Positions 55,148 to 64,000 of a stretch of DNA of 64,000 nucleotides are shown piece by piece. Below the pieces are notes generated by a model. The model did not search any database. It saw only the letters and a program-made list of their open reading frames with translations, and had not been told where the DNA came from. Source of the DNA: Strigamia acuminata (Eukaryota; Arthropoda; Chilopoda; Geophilomorpha; Linotaeniidae); contig OX442322.1 of assembly GCA_949358305.1 (NCBI GenBank), positions 3,658,001-3,722,000 on the forward strand, given 5' to 3'. The translations under genes and the position numbers were made by a program. Each line of letters opens with the position of its first letter. The stretch's first letter is position 1.

Positions 55148-55986
55148 CGCGGTTCTTTCCCCGGGACCAAAAATTAGAATAAAAAACCCCGAAATTAGAG
55201 TTAAAAATCATTAAAATTGTAAAATCTAGAGTAAAATGAGTGAAATTGGAATTAAAATCACATAAAATTGGCAAATTTAGCTTAAAAATAGCTTTGAAAT
55301 CATATAAAATTTAGAGAAATCCCAACCTAATTTGAATATGAGTGAGTCATTTGTGAAATTGATAGGAATGTGAGAGTGAGTCATTGCTAAAGAATAAATA
55401 GGTCAATTAGATTGAAAATTGGCAAGATCTAAAAAATAAAATAAAATAGAATAGAAGCTTTGAAGGTTTAAATTGGATAAATTTGCATTTGAGTATTATT
55501 TATTGTGATATTTGACTTTTAATTGAATTGATATAGTATTATTGATTGAATTTTGATAAAATTAAATAAAAGTGTATAGTAATGAAGAATTTAATTGTGA
55601 ATGTAAGATAAAATTGAATAATAATAGAGAATATATTGTTTATATTTATTAATGAATTTATTTTCTTTCCAGAGCATTTTTGTAAAGTGTTATTAATAAG
55701 AAGTTTTTCCTTGAATAGTTTTGATGAAATTTTGTAATTATGACCGTGAAAGTGAATTGTTTTTGATATTTTTGTAAAAAATGATGACCGTGAAAGTGTT
55801 TTTTTTTCCTTGAATTCTTTTGTGGAAATTTTGAGATTTGATTGTGAAAATTGAATTGTTCTAGTATTTTGAAATATTTCTGTGAAAATTGAAGTGTTTA
55901 ATCACTGATTTATTTTTTCAGAAAGTGAAAAGTGTTCTGTGTGCTAAAGAGTTATAGTGTTATTTATAACTAGAAAAGTGAATTAA
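55148..55986 (+). other. Leader of element C
   Basis: AT-rich noncoding. Two strong splice-acceptor-like sites: ttattttctttccag (AG 55671-55672) and tgatttattttttcag (AG 55920-55921). The gag frame is open from 55987 but has no ATG until 56407. Confidence 0.5.
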
Positions 55987-56067
55987 AAGTGCTTCAAGTC
56001 AAAGGATTGTGTCTTCGAATTTAATTATTTAACAATTGCGGAATCCAAACGTTATAACTTTTCACAA

Positions 56068-57522
56068 GTGGTAACGGATTATTTGTTTTCATCAAAAGAT
56101 CCGGGAGAACTTGAATCACTGGATGATAAGGTGACTGACCGGAAAAAGAGATCAAAATCCAAAGGAGAAGAAAAAATTCAAAAAAGGGAAGATTTTGAAA
56201 CCCCGGAACAGCGCCATAAAAGAATAATCGATCCAAGTGTGTACAATTTGTTGTTGCCTGACGAAGCTACGGAATTAGGCAATCTCCTGGATAAAGTGCA
56301 AGCAAATTTGGACGACGCATTTGAGGACGCAACTGACAATATTGAGGACCAAAAGGAATTAATTCAACCAATATTGGCAATTAAAAACGAACAATTTCCA
56401 GATAATATGGCAAATGCTTCACCAGAACTAGTAGCAATACAGACGGTATTACAAAATTTAGTGGTCAATAGAAGAAATCCAGTTGACTTTGATCCGGCTA
56501 CAGGGAATATTGACACATGGTTGATCGGATATGAAGATACGATCGCCGATGACACTGAAAGGATTAAACATCTGTCAATTGTGCTGAAATCCTCCGCATC
56601 ATCGTGGTATCTAGATCAACTTCCACAACATCCGACTAGAACATGGAGTCAATGGAAAGATGCGTTGAAGGCAAAATTCAGGCGACAAATAACAACAATT
56701 TTGTCGAAATTACAGGCAATGCAGCACAAAGATGGGACAGCAATGGAACATATGCAGAAAATATTAAAAGAATGTTCTTTTGCGAGACCAGCATTTACTG
56801 AAGAACAAAAGATATTTCATGTGTTTCAAGGACTTAAAAAGGTGACTAGAGATAAATTAGTAGTCAATTTTCCAAAGACATTGGATCAGTTAACATCTCA
56901 ACTTGGACTATTGGAAGCTCATGCATTCAGCGAGGATCCTGCAGAAGTTTTGCTAACCCTACTGCAAAAAGCTGTTGATACAACAGGCGAGGTGAAACCA
57001 AGTTTGTTAGTTGTACCGAGCGACGTCAATAAATCAAAAGACGAGTTGTTAGCAGAGGTCAAAGTGCTAAGGCAACAGCAGCAGTTTGGGGAAGTTCAAT
57101 ATGCAGAGGTTACTCCAGTCTTCTATCAAAATCAATGGTATACACCACATCCAAACCAGGCCCAGTTCTACAATAGAGATAACTTTAAAGGACGATCTGG
57201 ACAACAACGTGGATGGTGGAATGGCAATAATAGGAACCAAGGAAGAGGATGGAGTGACAATAGAGGTCAAAACAGAGGTAATTGGAGTAATCAGTGGAAT
57301 AACTCAGGTCAAGGATTCCAACAGCAAAATCCACAACAGCAGTGGAATCCACCACAACAGCAATGGAATCCACCACAAGGACAAAGACCACAGGGGAATC
57401 CAAATAACCAAGGCCATCCTAAAAATCCAAATTATAAAGGTAAAAATTTCATTGAAAATTACCGAGGCCGAGGTCAACGAGGAGCCCCACGTGGTGGACC
57501 GCCTAATGCATCGGGAAACTAG
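56068..57522 (+). CDS. gag: Gag of element C
   Basis: The frame holds 484 codons counted from a GTG at 56068; the first ATG is at 56407 (MANASPELVAIQTVLQNLVV), giving 371 residues. The capsid-like region includes NIDTWLIGYEDTIADD and MQHKDGTAMEHMQKILKE. The C-terminus is a Gln/Asn/Gly/Arg-rich tail with tandem QQWNPPQ repeats and no CCHC knuckle, so RNA binding probably rests on the RG-rich tail (inference). Gag forms the particle. The last codons GGA AAC precede TAG and form part of a GGGAAAC slippery heptamer. How translation of the 5' open part starts is unclear: non-AUG start, splicing, or not translated. Confidence 0.85.
   Translation: MVTDYLFSSKDPGELESLDDKVTDRKKRSKSKGEEKIQKREDFETPEQRHKRIIDPSVYNLLLPDEATELGNLLDKVQANLDDAFEDATDNIEDQKELIQPILAIKNEQFPDNMANASPELVAIQTVLQNLVVNRRNPVDFDPATGNIDTWLIGYEDTIADDTERIKHLSIVLKSSASSWYLDQLPQHPTRTWSQWKDALKAKFRRQITTILSKLQAMQHKDGTAMEHMQKILKECSFARPAFTEEQKIFHVFQGLKKVTRDKLVVNFPKTLDQLTSQLGLLEAHAFSEDPAEVLLTLLQKAVDTTGEVKPSLLVVPSDVNKSKDELLAEVKVLRQQQQFGEVQYAEVTPVFYQNQWYTPHPNQAQFYNRDNFKGRSGQQRGWWNGNNRNQGRGWSDNRGQNRGNWSNQWNNSGQGFQQQNPQQQWNPPQQQWNPPQGQRPQGNPNNQGHPKNPNYKGKNFIENYRGRGQRGAPRGGPPNASGN
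57513..57522 (+). promoter_or_regulatory. -1 frameshift heptamer of C
   Basis: G GGA AAC (57513-57519) is in phase with gag and directly followed by TAG. The pol frame is -1 and open across the site (open from 57507). No strong downstream hairpin was seen by eye. Confidence 0.65.
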
Positions 57523-60500
57523 AATGGCCACAAAGACGAAATAACAAGAAGAAAAGAAGAAAGAGAAAATTAGAAATCATCGAGTTACACGCTATGGACG
57601 AACTTTTACAGATTCCAGTAGTATTAAATGGTATGGAAATCACTGGTGTCTTGGATTCTGGAGGTTTTCGCAATATCATTAGTGAAGATTTGGTGAGAAC
57701 TCTGCAGCTCAAATATCAGCCTTGTCCAGGTGTTCGATTGAGAGTTGTGGATGGCTCATTGATAGTCCCAGAAGGAAAAACCAGGATTACCATTGATGTT
57801 GGACAACAACAACACACCATCGACGTATTGATCGTTAATGAATTTGGACGCCACTTACTACTGGGAGATAATTTCTTAAGATCTGCAAAGTGTAAACTCG
57901 ACTATGACCAACAGAAGATCTTTGTAGGCCCAAAAAATGAACAACAAGAAGTTTTCCCAATGTCAAAGAATTATACTGATGTAAATTACATAGCCCGAGT
58001 TTTAAAACCGATAACAATTCCAGCATTACATGAATGTGTAGTTCCAATAAAAATTGCAAAGAAAGTAGATGATGAACTATTCATAGAACCACTCAGTGGA
58101 GTAATTGACCGTTTTGGAGTAATTTGTTGCAAAACATTGACTAAATTCAGAAAAGGTGAAGGAGTTCTGCGAGTTGCAAATCCAACTAAAAAGACAATCT
58201 ATTTAGGAAAAAACTCAGCAATTGCAAAGGCCTTTTATGTAATTGAGTCTGGCGTGCTTGATGAAAACAGAGTTAATCAATTTGACTTTAGCACGGCCAT
58301 GGCGAATGACAATATGACGCCATCACAACAAGGGCTAATGTTGCGGTTGCTGGAGGAAAATTCGGATAGATTTGCGAAGACTGACAATGATTTAGGCAGA
58401 GCTCATACGATTAAACATCGAATTGATACTGGAGATTCTCCTCCAATCCATTTACAACCTTATAGACGATCGATTAAGGAAAAAGAAATCGAGGATGCTG
58501 AAACAAAGAAGTTACTTGAGCAAGGAGTCATTAGAGAATCTGAGAGCCCATGGAGTGCACCAGTACTACTCGTCAAGAAAAGAGACGGCAAATGGAGATT
58601 TTGTGTTGATTGGAGACGGTTAAACGCGGTAACAAAGAAAATGGTTTATCCCTTACCACGTATTGATGACACCCTAGATCAATTAGCGGGTGCGAAGTAT
58701 TTTTCAATGATGGATCTTATCCAGGGATATCACCAAGTCGAAATAGACGAACAAGATCGTGAAAAGACAGCGTTTACCACGTCTAGTGGACATTATGAGT
58801 TTAATGTCCTTGGAATGGGATTATGTAACAGCCCGGCCGCCTTTCAAAAATTGATGAATAAAGTACTTGGTAACCTCCTGGGAAAAGTATGTATTGCATA
58901 TCTGGACGATTTGATAGTGTTTTCGAAGACTTTCGATCAGCATCTTGTTGATTTGGAGGCAGTTTTCCAAAAGCTTAGAACAGCGAATCTCAAAGTCAAA
59001 TTGAGTAAATGTACGTTTGCGACACACACCATACGATATCTCGGACATGTGGTTGATGCTGAAGGTATTTCACCGGATCCCAGGAATCTGGATTCAGTAG
59101 CTAAGTTTCCAATTCCTGTGAACGTTAAACAACTACGTGGTTTTTTAGGATTATGCTCGTATTACCGGAAATTTATTAAAGGTTTTGCGGACATTTCCAA
59201 ACCTCTGGTGAATTTAACCAAAAAGGATGAAAAGTTTGACTGGGGACCACCCCACGACAAAGCATTCCACACGCTCCGAAATGCATTAATAACAGTGCCG
59301 GTGTTAGCGCATCCAGATTTTACTCAGCCCTTCATGATTTCATGCGATGCAAGTGCCTATGGATTAGGAGCTATTTTGAAGCAAAAAGTCAACAATCAAG
59401 AGCGTGTTATCGCTTATGCAAGTCGTATGATGAGCACAGCAGAAATGAATTACACTGCAACTGATAGGGAAATGTTAGCAATCATTTTTGCTATTGAAAA
59501 GTTTAGACCGTACTTATATGGACAGAAATTCCAAATTATTACCGACCATTCTGCCCTCCAATGGCTGAAAGGAGTCCGAAATCCAAATGGACGTCTAGCC
59601 AGGTGGGCGCTGCAATTAGCTGAGTATGATTTTGAAATATTTCATAAAAGCGGCAAGAAACATACAGATGCCGATGCTTTAAGTAGGATCCAGGAAGAAT
59701 TAAGTGAAGAAGAAATAGAAAAATTACCTTCGCTTTTCTTGGAAAACTTGGACCTCCCTGTTGAACAGAGGAAGGATCCCAAATTACTGGACCTCATAAC
59801 AGCGCTAGAAAACCAAGAGCAACTTCCAAGAAAAAGAAGACGACCACTAAAGCAGTTCGTTCTTCAAAACAAAACATTGTTCAGGAAGAAAAAATTTAAC
59901 AGTTCCCTGAACATGGAAGATTTATTACTAGTAGTTCCAAAACAACTTCAAAAAGATGTATTGTATGAAATGCACGATGGATTACTAGGAGCTCATTTGG
60001 GATTGGCAAAAACGTGGAAACGAATAAGAACACGATTTTTCTGGACAAGAATCTATAAAGATGTTAGAAATTACGTCTTGTCCTGCCAACACTGCGCAAA
60101 AGCAAAAACAATGACAACGCCAGCTAAAGGATTAATGCAGCCATGGTCAACAGTCTCAAAACCTTTTGAGCGAATTGGAATGGACACACTTGGACCATTT
60201 CCATTGTCACGACTTGGAAATAAATATGTTTTTGTTGTAACTGATTATCTTTCTAGAAATGCAATAGCTAGACCAGCAGCAGCAGCTACAGCGTTAGAAG
60301 CAGCAAAAACATTGCTTTATGAAGTTATTCTGAAAGAAGGCAGTCCGAGAGAAATCCTAAGCGACCGTGGAACGGAATACAGGAACAAAATGGTTGAGGA
60401 GGTCTCAAATATGTTTAAAAGTTTGCATAAAACTACGTCAGGATACCATCCAAGAACAAATGGATTAACGGAGAGATTTAATGCGACATTCGCAAAAATG

Positions 60501-61319
60501 TTGCAAAGTTATGTTAATGAAGAACACACAGACTGGGACGAATTTCTTCCATTTCTCCTGTTTTCATATAACACGGCCGTTCATGAAACAACAGGATATA
60601 CACCACACTATTTACTTCGTGGATATGATGTGGATTTGACAGTAGATGTTAATTTGGACTTGCCACAGAAAGAATATACATTAAGAACAGCAAAATTCAT
60701 TCGAGCAGCCAGGAAAATTGCAAATGAGAGACTTGAAAAACAATCTGCAAAAAGTAAGAAAAGATTTGATGAAGACAGAGTCAACAAAGAATTTGAACCA
60801 GGTGAATTGGTTTATCTGAAAACCATCAACAGAAAAGTTGGCCTGTCAGAGAAGCTTTTACCCCAATTTTCCGGCCCGTATGAAATTGTGCGAAGAACTG
60901 CACCTAATGACTATGAAATCATCAATTCTACAAGAAAGAAAAGTGACATAGTGAATGTAGAAAGGTTAAAACCATATAAAGAACGAATTGAAGAAGAAAT
61001 AGATGAAGTTCTGAAAGATATGCCAGAAAAGAAAGTGAAATTTGCTGATAAAGTGAAAAAAATCAGTAAAAAAGGTGAAATTGTAGTTGAAAACACAGAA
61101 AAACTAGTGAGAACAACGAAAATTAAGCCAAAAGAACGTTATATAGATGATACAGAACAGATCTCTCTAAAATCACTGTTTGAACCACAGCCTACGGTGA
61201 AAACGAATGAAAATCAACTTCAAAACCCGCCACTAGATGGCGCAAGTCCACAAACCAACGATTTCTGGTCGCGCAGACTCAGACCGCGTAAGCGAAAGGA
61301 CTATCGCCATTTCTACTGA
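57516..61319 (+). CDS. pol: Pol of element C
   Basis: Made by -1 frameshift; the first in-frame ATG at 57594 gives 1241 residues. Domains: protease LDSGG (21-24; Asp-Ser-Gly rather than Asp-Thr-Gly), RT (RFCVDWRRLN about 336, MMDLIQGYHQVE about 373, YLDD 436-439), RNase H (CDASAYGLG about 584, DREML, DHSALQW), integrase zinc finger (H794, H801, C831, C834), core Asp864, Asp924, Glu960 with DD35E spacing, then a GPY-type C-terminal domain (FSGPYEIV). No stop or frameshift, so it is potentially active. The 3' end of the coding region carries a CTCF-like 14-mer (61230-61243). Confidence 0.95.
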   Translation, partial: KLEWPQRRNNKKKRRKRKLEIIELHAMDELLQIPVVLNGMEITGVLDSGGFRNIISEDLVRTLQLKYQPCPGVRLRVVDGSLIVPEGKTRITIDVGQQQHTIDVLIVNEFGRHLLLGDNFLRSAKCKLDYDQQKIFVGPKNEQQEVFPMSKNYTDVNYIARVLKPITIPALHECVVPIKIAKKVDDELFIEPLSGVIDRFGVICCKTLTKFRKGEGVLRVANPTKKTIYLGKNSAIAKAFYVIESGVLDENRVNQFDFSTAMANDNMTPSQQGLMLRLLEENSDRFAKTDNDLGRAHTIKHRIDTGDSPPIHLQPYRRSIKEKEIEDAETKKLLEQGVIRESESPWSAPVLLVKKRDGKWRFCVDWRRLNAVTKKMVYPLPRIDDTLDQLAGAKYFSMMDLIQGYHQVEIDEQDREKTAFTTSSGHYEFNVLGMGLCNSPAAFQKLMNKVLGNLLGKVCIAYLDDLIVFSKTFDQHLVDLEAVFQKLRTANLKVKLSKCTFATHTIRYLGHVVDAEGISPDPRNLDSVAKFPIPVNVKQLRGFLGLCSYYRKFIKGFADISKPLVNLTKKDEKFDWGPPHDKAFHTLRNALITVPVLAHPDFTQPFMISCDASAYGLGAILKQKVNNQERVIAYASRMMSTAEMNYTATDREMLAIIFAIEKFRPYLYGQKFQIITDHSALQWLKGVRNPNGRLARWALQLAEYDFEIFHKSGKKHTDADALSRIQEELSEEEIEKLPSLFLENLDLPVEQRKDPKLLDLITALENQEQLPRKRRRPLKQFVLQNKTLFRKKKFNSSLNMEDLLLVVPKQLQKDVLYEMHDGLLGAHLGLAKTWKRIRTRFFWTRIYKDVRNYVLSCQHCAKAKTMTTPAKGLMQPWSTVSKPFERIGMDTLGPFPLSRLGNKYVFVVTDYLSRNAIARPAAAATALEAAKTLLYEVILKEGSPREILSDRGTEYRNKMVEEVSNMFKSLHKTTSGYHPRTNGLTERFNATFAKMLQSYVNEEHTDWDEFLPFLLFSYNTAVHETTGYTPHYLLRGYDVDLTVDVNLDLPQKEYTLRTAKFIRAARKIANERLEKQSAKSKKRFDEDRVNKEFEPGELVYLKTINRKVGLSEKLLPQFSGPYEIVRRTAPNDYEIINSTRKKSDIVNVERLKPYKERIEEEIDEVLKDMPEKKVKFADKVKKISKKGEIVVENTEKLVRTTKIKPKERYIDDTEQISLKSLFEPQPTVKTNENQLQNPPLDGASPQTNDFWSRRLRPRKRKDYRHFY
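61230..61243 (+). promoter_or_regulatory. CTCF-like motif in the pol 3' end of C
   Basis: ccactagatggcgc is the same 14-mer as at 3938-3951, here within the codons for PLDGAS. Confidence 0.35.
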
Positions 61320-62332
61320 TTTTGTCTACGGTGAACGCGAACTAATAGCGTGACCCGGAAAACAAGAACTTCTGACATTTAAATTGACATTTTGTGTTGA
61401 AATTGTGTTACAAAAGGTTTGTGTAAGTGTGTTAAATAATTATAGGTGATTTTTTTAGAATGAAATGTGAAGTTTTAAACGTCTTTATAAGCGGACTTCG
61501 CGAATCGAAACTAATCGCGATCTTCGTCGATTTGCTTTGAATTTTTATAGCATTTAATAAGTTAGATAAAATTTTGAAATAATTTGAAATTGAATTTAGT
61601 AGTGTAATAGTTTAATTTAAAAATAGTTTTAAAGAATAAATTGGAAAAATTTAATTTGAATAATGCGAATTGACTGAGGACGCGAGTGGAATCTATCGCG
61701 AATTTTGCTTGAAAATATAATGTGTTGAAAATTTTGATAAATTTAATGTAAATATTTCACGGCATAATTTTGATTGAATGTTAGAAGGAGTTAATTATTG
61801 TAAATAATTGAAATAAGTTGATGTTTTAACGGTATTGTTAATTTTAAAGAAAATTAGAGAAATTGGAAAAATATTTTTGAATTTGTTTTTTTTTTCCCAT
61901 TTTGGAAAATTGTTAAGAGTTGTAAGTTATTATGAAAATGCTTGTTTGTAGTGTGAATGATTTTGAGTATTGTGCAAAAATATGAATTTTGATTTTGATA
62001 ATTTAATTTTGACAAAATTTTCTTTTGACTTATGTTTTTTTTTTTTGTTAGACTTTTCAAATATGTAAAGATGAACAATGAAAAAGCAAAAATTGTATTA
62101 GTGATATTAAGTTAGTTTAAGTTGAATTATTTTATGATTTGATCAGAATGGTAACATTGGAATAAAAGAGAGTAAAGTTAACTCCAGAATAATTTAAGTT
62201 TGTGTGATAACTATGAAACAGCTGAGTGATAACTTATGAAAGGTAGAAATAGCCGAACATTCCTTAAGAATGTCCGATTTAAAAGACACCTGTCTGGTAT
62301 CGAAATTTGTATTTTGGGGTCCAAAACACAGC
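61320..62332 (+). other. 3' UTR of element C
   Basis: About 1 kb of AT-rich noncoding DNA. From about 61900 on it recurs inverted at 63576-64000 (element D). Confidence 0.6.
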
Positions 62333-62343
62333 AAAAAAGGGAG
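62333..62343 (+). promoter_or_regulatory. Polypurine tract of C
   Basis: aaaaaagggag ends one base before the 3' LTR. Confidence 0.65.
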
Positions 62344-62344
62344 T

Positions 62345-62917
62345 TGTCACGTGTACGAACCGTGCCAATTGATGCGCGATTTGTAGCACGTAATTCGAAT
62401 CATTATTAGGTTAAATGTTGCTAATTTTCGGCCACAGATGGCGCTGACGGTTGGACTCCGTCATCGCCATGTGATGGACCGATCAATTCAATTATGGGGT
62501 TTATGGCAGATTTGCTATAAATAAGGAGCCCGCACTAAGACAGGTCTCTAATCACTTTTGCTTTTCAGAACTAGAGAGTCTGATGTCGCCTCGATACTGA
62601 GAGCGGCTGACTGACTATAAAACCAATTTAATTACATTGCAGTTAAGTTATCACACAGTAGTTCATAACCCAATTAATAAAGGTTGTACATTTGACAAAT
62701 GTAAGAAGTGACAATTTATCCAAAATAACATTCTGACCTGTTTGAGAATAAATGTATCTGAATTTATACGGGATCGAACAAACTTTGTTTGTCCGGTCAA
62801 ATAAATCTGAATTGAATTTAAAGCATAAATGAATCTCATTCTTTCCTTTCACACTCACTAAACCCCAATTAAACATAGTTGCGTGGAGACCTGATTAGGC
62901 CCGGATTCCACGTAACA
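62345..62917 (+). repeat. 3' LTR of element C
   Basis: 573 bp; differs from the 5' LTR at about three positions (for example gatttgtagc versus gattcgtagc). CTCF-like ccacagatggcgc at 62432-62444. Followed by ATAT. Confidence 0.95.
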
Positions 62918-62921
62918 ATAT

Positions 62922-63001
62922 AGTTGATTTTGAAAATTGGATTCAATTTAATTTTGTTTTTTTCCGAATTCAATTTGGGTGTTTATTTGAATTAATCATA
63001 T
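62922..63001 (+). other. 3' UTR of element A, part between C and D
   Basis: Matches about 33970-34055 of A' (gaattcaatttggttg...aatcatat). Element D is inserted after catat. Confidence 0.8.
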
Positions 63002-63575
63002 TGTTACGTGGATTCCGGGCCTGATCAGGTTTCCACGCAACGTTATTTTATTTGGGATTTCAGTGAGTGTGACAGGAAAGGATGAGATTGGTTTTATGTT
63101 TAAATTCAATTCAGTCTTTATTCGACCGGACAAACAAAGTTTGTTCGATCCCTTTTAAATTCAGTTACATTTATTCTCAAAACAGCTTGGAATGTTATTT
63201 GGATAAACTATCATTTTACATTCTTATTAAATTGTACAACCTTTATAAATTGGGTTATTAAACAACTGTGTGATAATCTAAATCGTGTTTAACTGTTGCT
63301 GTTTATAGTCGGCAGCCGCTCTCTTTATTGAGGCGACATTAGACTCTCTAGATTCTGAAAAGCAAAGTGATTAGAGACCTGTCTTAGTGCGGGCTCCTTA
63401 TTTATAGCAAATCTGCCATAAACCCCATAATTGAATTGATCGGTCCATCACATGGCGATGACGGAATCCAGCCGTCAGCGCCATCTGTGGCCGAAATTTA
63501 GCAACTTTAACTAATAATAACTCGAATTACGTGTTACGAATCGCGCATTAATTGGCACGGTTCGTACACGTTACA
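63002..63575 (-). repeat. 3' LTR of element D
   Basis: The plus strand starts tgttacgtggattccggg and ends ttcgtacacgttaca, the complement of a C-type LTR. The CTCF-like motif is at 63478-63490 in inverted orientation. Confidence 0.93.
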
Positions 63576-64000
63576 ACTCCCTTTTTTGCTGTGTTTTGGA
63601 CCCCAAAATACAAATTTCGCTACCAGACAGGTGTCTTTTTTAAATCTGACATTCTGAATGAATGTTCGGCTATTTCTACCTTTCATAAGTTATCACTCAG
63701 TTGTTCCACAGTTATTATTCAAACTTAAATCATTCTGGAGTTGGTTTCACTCCCTTTTATTCCAATGTTACCATTCCAATCAAATCATAAAGTAATTCAA
63801 CTTAACTATCTTAATATCACCAATACAATTTTGCTTTTCTATTGTTTATTTTTACATATCTGAAAAGTCTAACAAAAAAAAACATAAATCTAAAGAAAAA
63901 TTTTTGTCAAAGTTAAATTATCAAAATCAAAATTCATATTTTTGCACAATACTCAAAATCATTCACACTACAAACAAGCATTTTCATAATCAATTACAAT
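63002..64000 (-). mobile_element. Element D: minus-strand relative of C, 3' end only
   Basis: On the minus strand: 3' UTR (64000-63576) with pyrimidine-rich actccctttttt on the plus strand marking the polypurine tract, then the 3' LTR (63575-63002). It is clearly homologous to the C 3' end but more diverged than the two C LTRs are from each other. Its body and 5' LTR lie beyond the right edge. Confidence 0.9.

Larger units (their letters stand above)
54563..62917 (+). mobile_element. Element C: near-intact gypsy-type LTR retrotransposon
   Basis: 573-bp LTRs (54563-55135, 62345-62917) with about three differences by eye and target duplication ATAT (54559-54562, 62918-62921). The order is LTR, tRNA-Ala-like PBS, leader, gag, -1 frameshift site, pol, 3' UTR, polypurine tract, LTR. 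Both ORFs are open. It is related to Z by protein and PBS. It is inserted in the 3' UTR of A. Confidence 0.95.
12319..63001 (+). mobile_element. Element A: old gypsy-type LTR element hosting B, E, C and D
   Basis: Parts of A are 12319-16398, 39844-46572, 53398-54562 and 62922-63001; the rest lies beyond element D. The pieces rejoin exactly when inserted elements and one copy of each target duplication are removed, as checked against the uninterrupted copy A'. A carries 5' LTR, tRNA-Gln PBS, leader, gag, frameshift site, pol and the third ORF, all damaged by point stops and indels. It is inserted in the integrase region of Z. The 3' LTR is not in the window. Confidence 0.88.

Overview
The window is a transposon graveyard from a eukaryotic nuclear genome, most likely an arthropod. 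The DNA is AT-rich, there is no recognisable host gene, and almost every base from about 6.1 kb to the right edge belongs to LTR retrotransposons nested inside one another. Elements are named here Y, Z, A, B, A', C, D (Ty3/gypsy type) and E (Ty1/copia type). The species cannot be named from the sequence.

Left part (1-6142): unassigned sequence; a 414-bp MITE-like element with 26-bp terminal inverted repeats (968-1381); a foldback-like element with arrays of tandem hairpins (2434-3815) that carries a broken RING-finger gene; an LTR-like stretch (about 3846-5445) laid out like the LTRs of A and B; and a short acidic ORF of unknown meaning.

Nested part: Y (minus-strand gypsy integrase, 6143-7347) is interrupted by Z (gag-pol, plus, from about 7348). 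Z is cut in its integrase by A at 12319. A is cut in gag by B (16399-39839, target duplication AACT). B is cut in its own gag by A' (21716-36301, target duplication TACT), a younger copy of the A family. Downstream, A also carries the minus-strand copia element E (46573-53392, duplication GGAAC) in its third ORF, gypsy element C (54563-62917, duplication ATAT) in its 3' UTR, and minus-strand element D (from 63002 past the right edge). The right ends of Y, Z, A and D lie outside the window.

The A family has 1.75-kb LTRs, a primer binding site (PBS) matching tRNA-Gln, a Gag with an Asn-rich repeat region and a CCHC knuckle, a -1 frameshift heptamer followed by a hairpin, a gypsy-order Pol, and a third ORF in the env position that encodes an unrecognised Cys-rich, non-membrane protein. 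B has related LTRs and the same PBS but encodes only a Gag without a zinc knuckle or Pol. Its long leader carries several copies of a covarying hairpin found once in A, so it looks like a gag-only parasite of the A family. C and Z are a second gypsy lineage with a tRNA-Ala-like PBS; C is nearly intact. E is intact, with an initiator-tRNA-Met PBS and LTRs in which I noticed no differences. LTR differences counted by eye (A' about 4, C about 3, B about 12) fit the insertion order implied by the nesting.
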